From a virus: a DNA stretch of 23,251 nucleotides. This document shows, piece after piece, positions 21,176-23,251 of the stretch (within the stretch, counting starts at the first letter, position 1; the number at the start of each line of letters is the position of its first letter). Where the stretch lies: IMG/VR virus record IMGVR_UViG_3300031746_000180, positions 1-23,251 of that record; one strand, written 5' to 3'. Made by a program: the position numbers and the translations under genes. The notes under the pieces are model-generated. The model saw nothing but the letters and a program-made list of their open reading frames with translations, ran no database searches and was not told where the DNA came from.

Positions 21176-22084
21176 ATGGTTCATATTTTTACCTTTCTTA
21201 AGGCACTGGGAAAAAGCAAGATGCGTATTCGTGCCATGTCTAAAAAGCGACCCCCTAAAATGAAGTATCCTACAAAACTTGAAAATATTTATGTGGAGTA
21301 TTATAAAAGTTTAGTCAGGTCATGGAAAGAAATCTATTTAGAAACAATCGATCAAAAATTGAGCGATATTCATTTCCAGTTTACGGGTAAAGTGGATTCG
21401 TGGCAAAGCGATCTGGAATCTATCGTAAACGTGTTTACCTTACAAGCGAATACTGCAACATTGTCGGTTATTCCAGCAGCAAAGGAAATGGCTGATCTGG
21501 TTTCTAAATTTAACTATTTAGAATTCCAAAGAACAGTTCAAAAGGTGATTGGTATACCGGTTTATTCTGCGCCTGCTGCCATGGAAAAATATCTCAGCAT
21601 TTTTACTGCGCAGAACGTTTCATTGGTGACCAACCTGAGTCAATCCCTGGAAGGTGAAATAAATCGAGTGGTTCAACGTGGGTTGCAATACGGAAAAAGT
21701 GTAAAGGAGATCAAAAAAACTTTATTAGGCACTGACATTGATCAGGGTGTTTTTAACAGAATAGAGACGCGCGCGGAATTAATTGCACGTGATCAGGTCG
21801 GTAAACTCAATGGGCAAATGACTAAAATCAGACAGGAAGATCTAGGAATTGATCGGTATATATGGCGTACTGCTATGGATGAGCGAGTTAGAGACTCTCA
21901 TGAGGTATTACAAGGAATGTTATGCCAGTGGAATGATGGCTCGATTTACTCACAGAATGACGGGGAAACCTGGGATGATAGGGATTCCATCGGCGCGTAT
22001 GTCGGTGAGCCTGGGGAGGATTATCAATGCAGGTGTTACGCGGAGCCGTATTTTAAAAACCTTTTGGAAGAGGAAACAGAATGA
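21176..22084 (+). CDS. Phage Mu F-like minor head protein
   Basis: The predicted protein has 302 residues. I chose the ATG at 21176 (AGGGAG 9 nt upstream) over one at 21149 inside the portal gene. The first 40 residues are basic. The conserved head-morphogenesis domain lies at the end: ARDQVGKLNGQMTK, then GIDRYIWRTAMDERVRDSHE and PGEDYQCRCYAEP. Members are minor capsid proteins linked to the portal, needed for head assembly and sometimes injected with DNA. The stop overlaps the next ATG (ATGA). Confidence 0.9.
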   Translation: MVHIFTFLKALGKSKMRIRAMSKKRPPKMKYPTKLENIYVEYYKSLVRSWKEIYLETIDQKLSDIHFQFTGKVDSWQSDLESIVNVFTLQANTATLSVIPAAKEMADLVSKFNYLEFQRTVQKVIGIPVYSAPAAMEKYLSIFTAQNVSLVTNLSQSLEGEINRVVQRGLQYGKSVKEIKKTLLGTDIDQGVFNRIETRAELIARDQVGKLNGQMTKIRQEDLGIDRYIWRTAMDERVRDSHEVLQGMLCQWNDGSIYSQNDGETWDDRDSIGAYVGEPGEDYQCRCYAEPYFKNLLEEETE

Positions 22085-22257
22085 ATGAAAATGTTAAAAA
22101 ATCTATATGTAATGCGTCGATTAATTTTCATGAAGTTTTAAAATTTAAATTTGAAGAAGAACCCTTTTTTACTGGCAGAATTGTTTATACGATTGATTGC
22201 AAAGACGGCGGTATAGGTAGTTATGAAGCGTTCATACAAAGAAAAATAAATAAATAG
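22081..22257 (+). CDS. Small hypothetical protein (58 aa)
   Basis: It starts at an ATG that overlaps the head-protein stop as ATGA, so translation is coupled. It reads MNENVKKSICNASINFHEVL, KFKFEEEPFFTGRIVYTIDC and ends FIQRKINK. A mixed beta pattern, no recognised motif. It directly precedes the promoter of the CRISPR-repeat RNA (the -35 begins 2 nt after its stop). In phages carrying RNA anti-CRISPRs, neighbours may be anti-CRISPR genes, but nothing in this sequence shows that here. Confidence 0.6.
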   Translation: MNENVKKSICNASINFHEVLKFKFEEEPFFTGRIVYTIDCKDGGIGSYEAFIQRKINK

Positions 22258-22258
22258 T

Positions 22259-22286
22259 TTGACTTTTATATTTTTTATGTTATATT
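22259..22286 (+). promoter_or_regulatory. Promoter of the CRISPR-repeat RNA
   Basis: TTGACT (22259-22264), 16-bp AT-rich spacer, TATATT (22281-22286). Expected transcript start is about 22293. An own promoter inside a head operon, directly after a stop codon, implies that the following RNA is made separately. Confidence 0.75.
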
Positions 22287-22319
22287 AATATTGTGTAGGA
22301 TGCGAAAAGTCTAGTGATG

Positions 22320-22348
22320 TAGTTCCCCGCAAACGCGGGGATGAAGCG
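22320..22348 (+). CRISPR. Solitary type I-E-like CRISPR repeat unit
   Basis: These 29 nt have the full I-E layout: short 5' flank TAGTT, 6-bp stem CCCCGC/GCGGGG with 4-nt loop AAAC, and an 8-nt 3' handle ATGAAGCG. By my alignment 22 of 29 positions equal the E. coli I-E repeat, with loop excluded nearly all; the handle differs at two positions from ATAAACCG. There is no second copy and no spacer. Cas6e (Cse3) cuts such repeats just after the stem, leaving the 8-nt handle. Confidence 0.75.
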
Positions 22349-22355
22349 ATTTAAG

Positions 22356-22391
22356 CCCTACTCAGGCGATGAGCTTGAGTGGGGTTTTTTT
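22356..22391 (+). terminator. Intrinsic terminator of the CRISPR-repeat RNA
   Basis: CCCTACTCAGGC (22356-22367) pairs with GCTTGAGTGGGG (22373-22384), 12 pairs with G-U pairs, loop GATGA, then seven T (22385-22391). Transcription of the head operon must pass it, or the DUF2213 gene needs read-through. Confidence 0.9.
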
Positions 22392-22411
22392 ATTTTGGGG
22401 GATATTTTTAC

Positions 22412-23251
22412 ATGGATGTAAAAACAATTAGCGTTACTCATGTAGATTTCGTTAAGAAAAAAATAGGCAGTTTTGCAAAAACCTCTGAGGGATATTTAAA
22501 GGGCAGTGGAGCTATTGCCAAGGTTGGCGTTTTAAAATATACCCTTACCGATGGAACTACAATCAACGAACTAGTCCCAGAAGAAACATTGTTTGAACCT
22601 CAAAGCTTGGAAACTGTTCATTTAAAGCCAATTACAAATATGCACCCGCAGGAAAAACGCGTAGATTGCAACAATGCCAAGGAGAAAAAAATCGGTTGGG
22701 TTGGTGAACAGACAAAAAAAATAGATAGTTATTTAGTGGCTAATATGCTCATTACGGATGCCGATGCAATCAATGCGGTTAATCTGGGTAGACAAGAGCT
22801 GTCACCTGGATATACATGTGATTTGGTGATGCAACCCGGTGAATACAATGGCGTGAAATATGACGCGGTACAAACCAACCGTAGGTACAATCATGTTGCT
22901 ATGTGTGATCGAGCGCGTGGGGGGGATGATCTGAGAATAAATTTAGATTCTGAATTTGATGGATACGAAACAAATGTAAATGATAAAATATTTAATCGAA
23001 AGGAAACTTTTATTATGGCACTTTTTAAAATCGATGGTGTTGATTATGAAATTTGTCCTCAAGCGGTGAATTTTATTACAAAGCTTGAAGAAAATTTAAA
23101 GTCAAAAGTTGACGAATGCGATAAAACGGCTGCTTTGCTCGATGCTGCAAAGCAAAAAATAACAGACCTGGAAAAAAGAGACACAACCGCTGAAATAGCT
23201 ACAGGGGTAAAAAATAGAATAGCTCTTTTAAACAGTGCAGCAAAAATTTTA
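22412..23251 (+). CDS. DUF2213 prohead protease fused to scaffold (3' end cut)
   Basis: The ATG at 22412 follows GGGGGA by 9 nt and the frame is open through 280 codons to the window end. Residues 1-185 fit DUF2213: SEGYLKGSGAIAKVGVLKYT, the ITNMHPQEKRV turn, GRQELSPGYTCDLVMQPGEY, NGVKYDAVQTNRRYNHVAMC and RARGGDDLRINLD. The family is regarded as a capsid maturation protease. From residue about 201 a scaffold-like part begins with a new Met, then a coiled coil (ITKLEENLKSKVDECDKTAA). An SD (AAAGGA) 10 nt before that in-frame ATG at 23015 could give a separate scaffold. It follows the terminator after 20 nt. Confidence 0.88.
   Translation, partial: MDVKTISVTHVDFVKKKIGSFAKTSEGYLKGSGAIAKVGVLKYTLTDGTTINELVPEETLFEPQSLETVHLKPITNMHPQEKRVDCNNAKEKKIGWVGEQTKKIDSYLVANMLITDADAINAVNLGRQELSPGYTCDLVMQPGEYNGVKYDAVQTNRRYNHVAMCDRARGGDDLRINLDSEFDGYETNVNDKIFNRKETFIMALFKIDGVDYEICPQAVNFITKLEENLKSKVDECDKTAALLDAAKQKITDLEKRDTTAEIATGVKNRIALLNSAAKIL

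Larger units (their letters stand above)
22293..22391 (+). ncRNA. Putative small RNA with one type I-E-like CRISPR repeat (Racr-like)
   Basis: A unit of about 100 nt bounded by a promoter and an intrinsic terminator, with no reading frame of note. It contains one complete CRISPR-like repeat (22320-22348) about 27 nt after the start, and then only 7 nt before the terminator stem. Solitary repeat RNAs in phages are known to sequester host Cas proteins (RNA anti-CRISPRs, Racr). The layout here agrees with that class. Alternative: a structured leader controlling the DUF2213 gene, since GTAGG (22295-22299) can pair with CCTAC (22357-22361) and would break the terminator. Confidence 0.65.

Overview
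The window is part of an AT-rich double-stranded DNA tailed phage, or a prophage in its circular form. It carries most of a phage gene set: tail and host-recognition proteins, recombination and replication genes, and the packaging and capsid module. The order is tail, then early genes, then head genes, which suggests the contig is cut from a circular or circularly permuted genome. The bacterial genes use ordinary Shine-Dalgarno sites and sigma70-like promoters. An early gene for a small secreted, beta-barrel-like protein points to a Gram-negative host, but I cannot name the host. Genes at both window edges are cut: a tail protein on the left and a protease/scaffold protein on the right.

Layout. 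1-5923 (+): tail proteins, namely a repeat-module protein, a fibre with seven GYTD repeats, a DUF2612 baseplate-type protein, and three tandem paralogues that look like receptor-binding or tail-tip proteins. 5938-11666 (-): the early region, with many small overlapping genes, a Sak4-like RecA/AAA ATPase, a VRR-NUC nuclease, several Cys-rich mini-proteins and an exported protein. Three early transcripts share the same promoter, 5' hairpin and SD-pairing leader. 11827-16438 (+): two winged-helix replication-initiator-like genes behind two copies of the same 166-bp regulatory repeat. Between them lie a small serine recombinase and a zinc-ribbon gene. Both initiator genes contain iteron-like DNA repeats. 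16409-17444 (-): a radical SAM gene and a small unknown gene. 17640 to the end (+): the late operon, with two small genes, a DUF5681 small-terminase-like protein, large terminase, DUF1073 portal, Mu F-like head protein, a 58-residue protein and a DUF2213 protease/scaffold.

Two CRISPR-like elements stand out, and no cas gene is visible. (1) Between the 58-residue gene and the DUF2213 gene, a promoter and an intrinsic terminator enclose a roughly 100-nt RNA. It contains one complete type I-E-like CRISPR repeat (22320-22348). This is the architecture described for solitary repeat units and RNA anti-CRISPRs (Racr) of phages. (2) At 14688-14780 two identical 32-nt GC-rich repeats sit 61 bp apart, the type I-E period. 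The DNA between them, counted as 33 nt with its edges, exactly matches the opposite strand of this phage's own initiator gene (16112-16144). Both elements are read directly from the sequence. Their function is inference and depends on the CRISPR repeats of the host.
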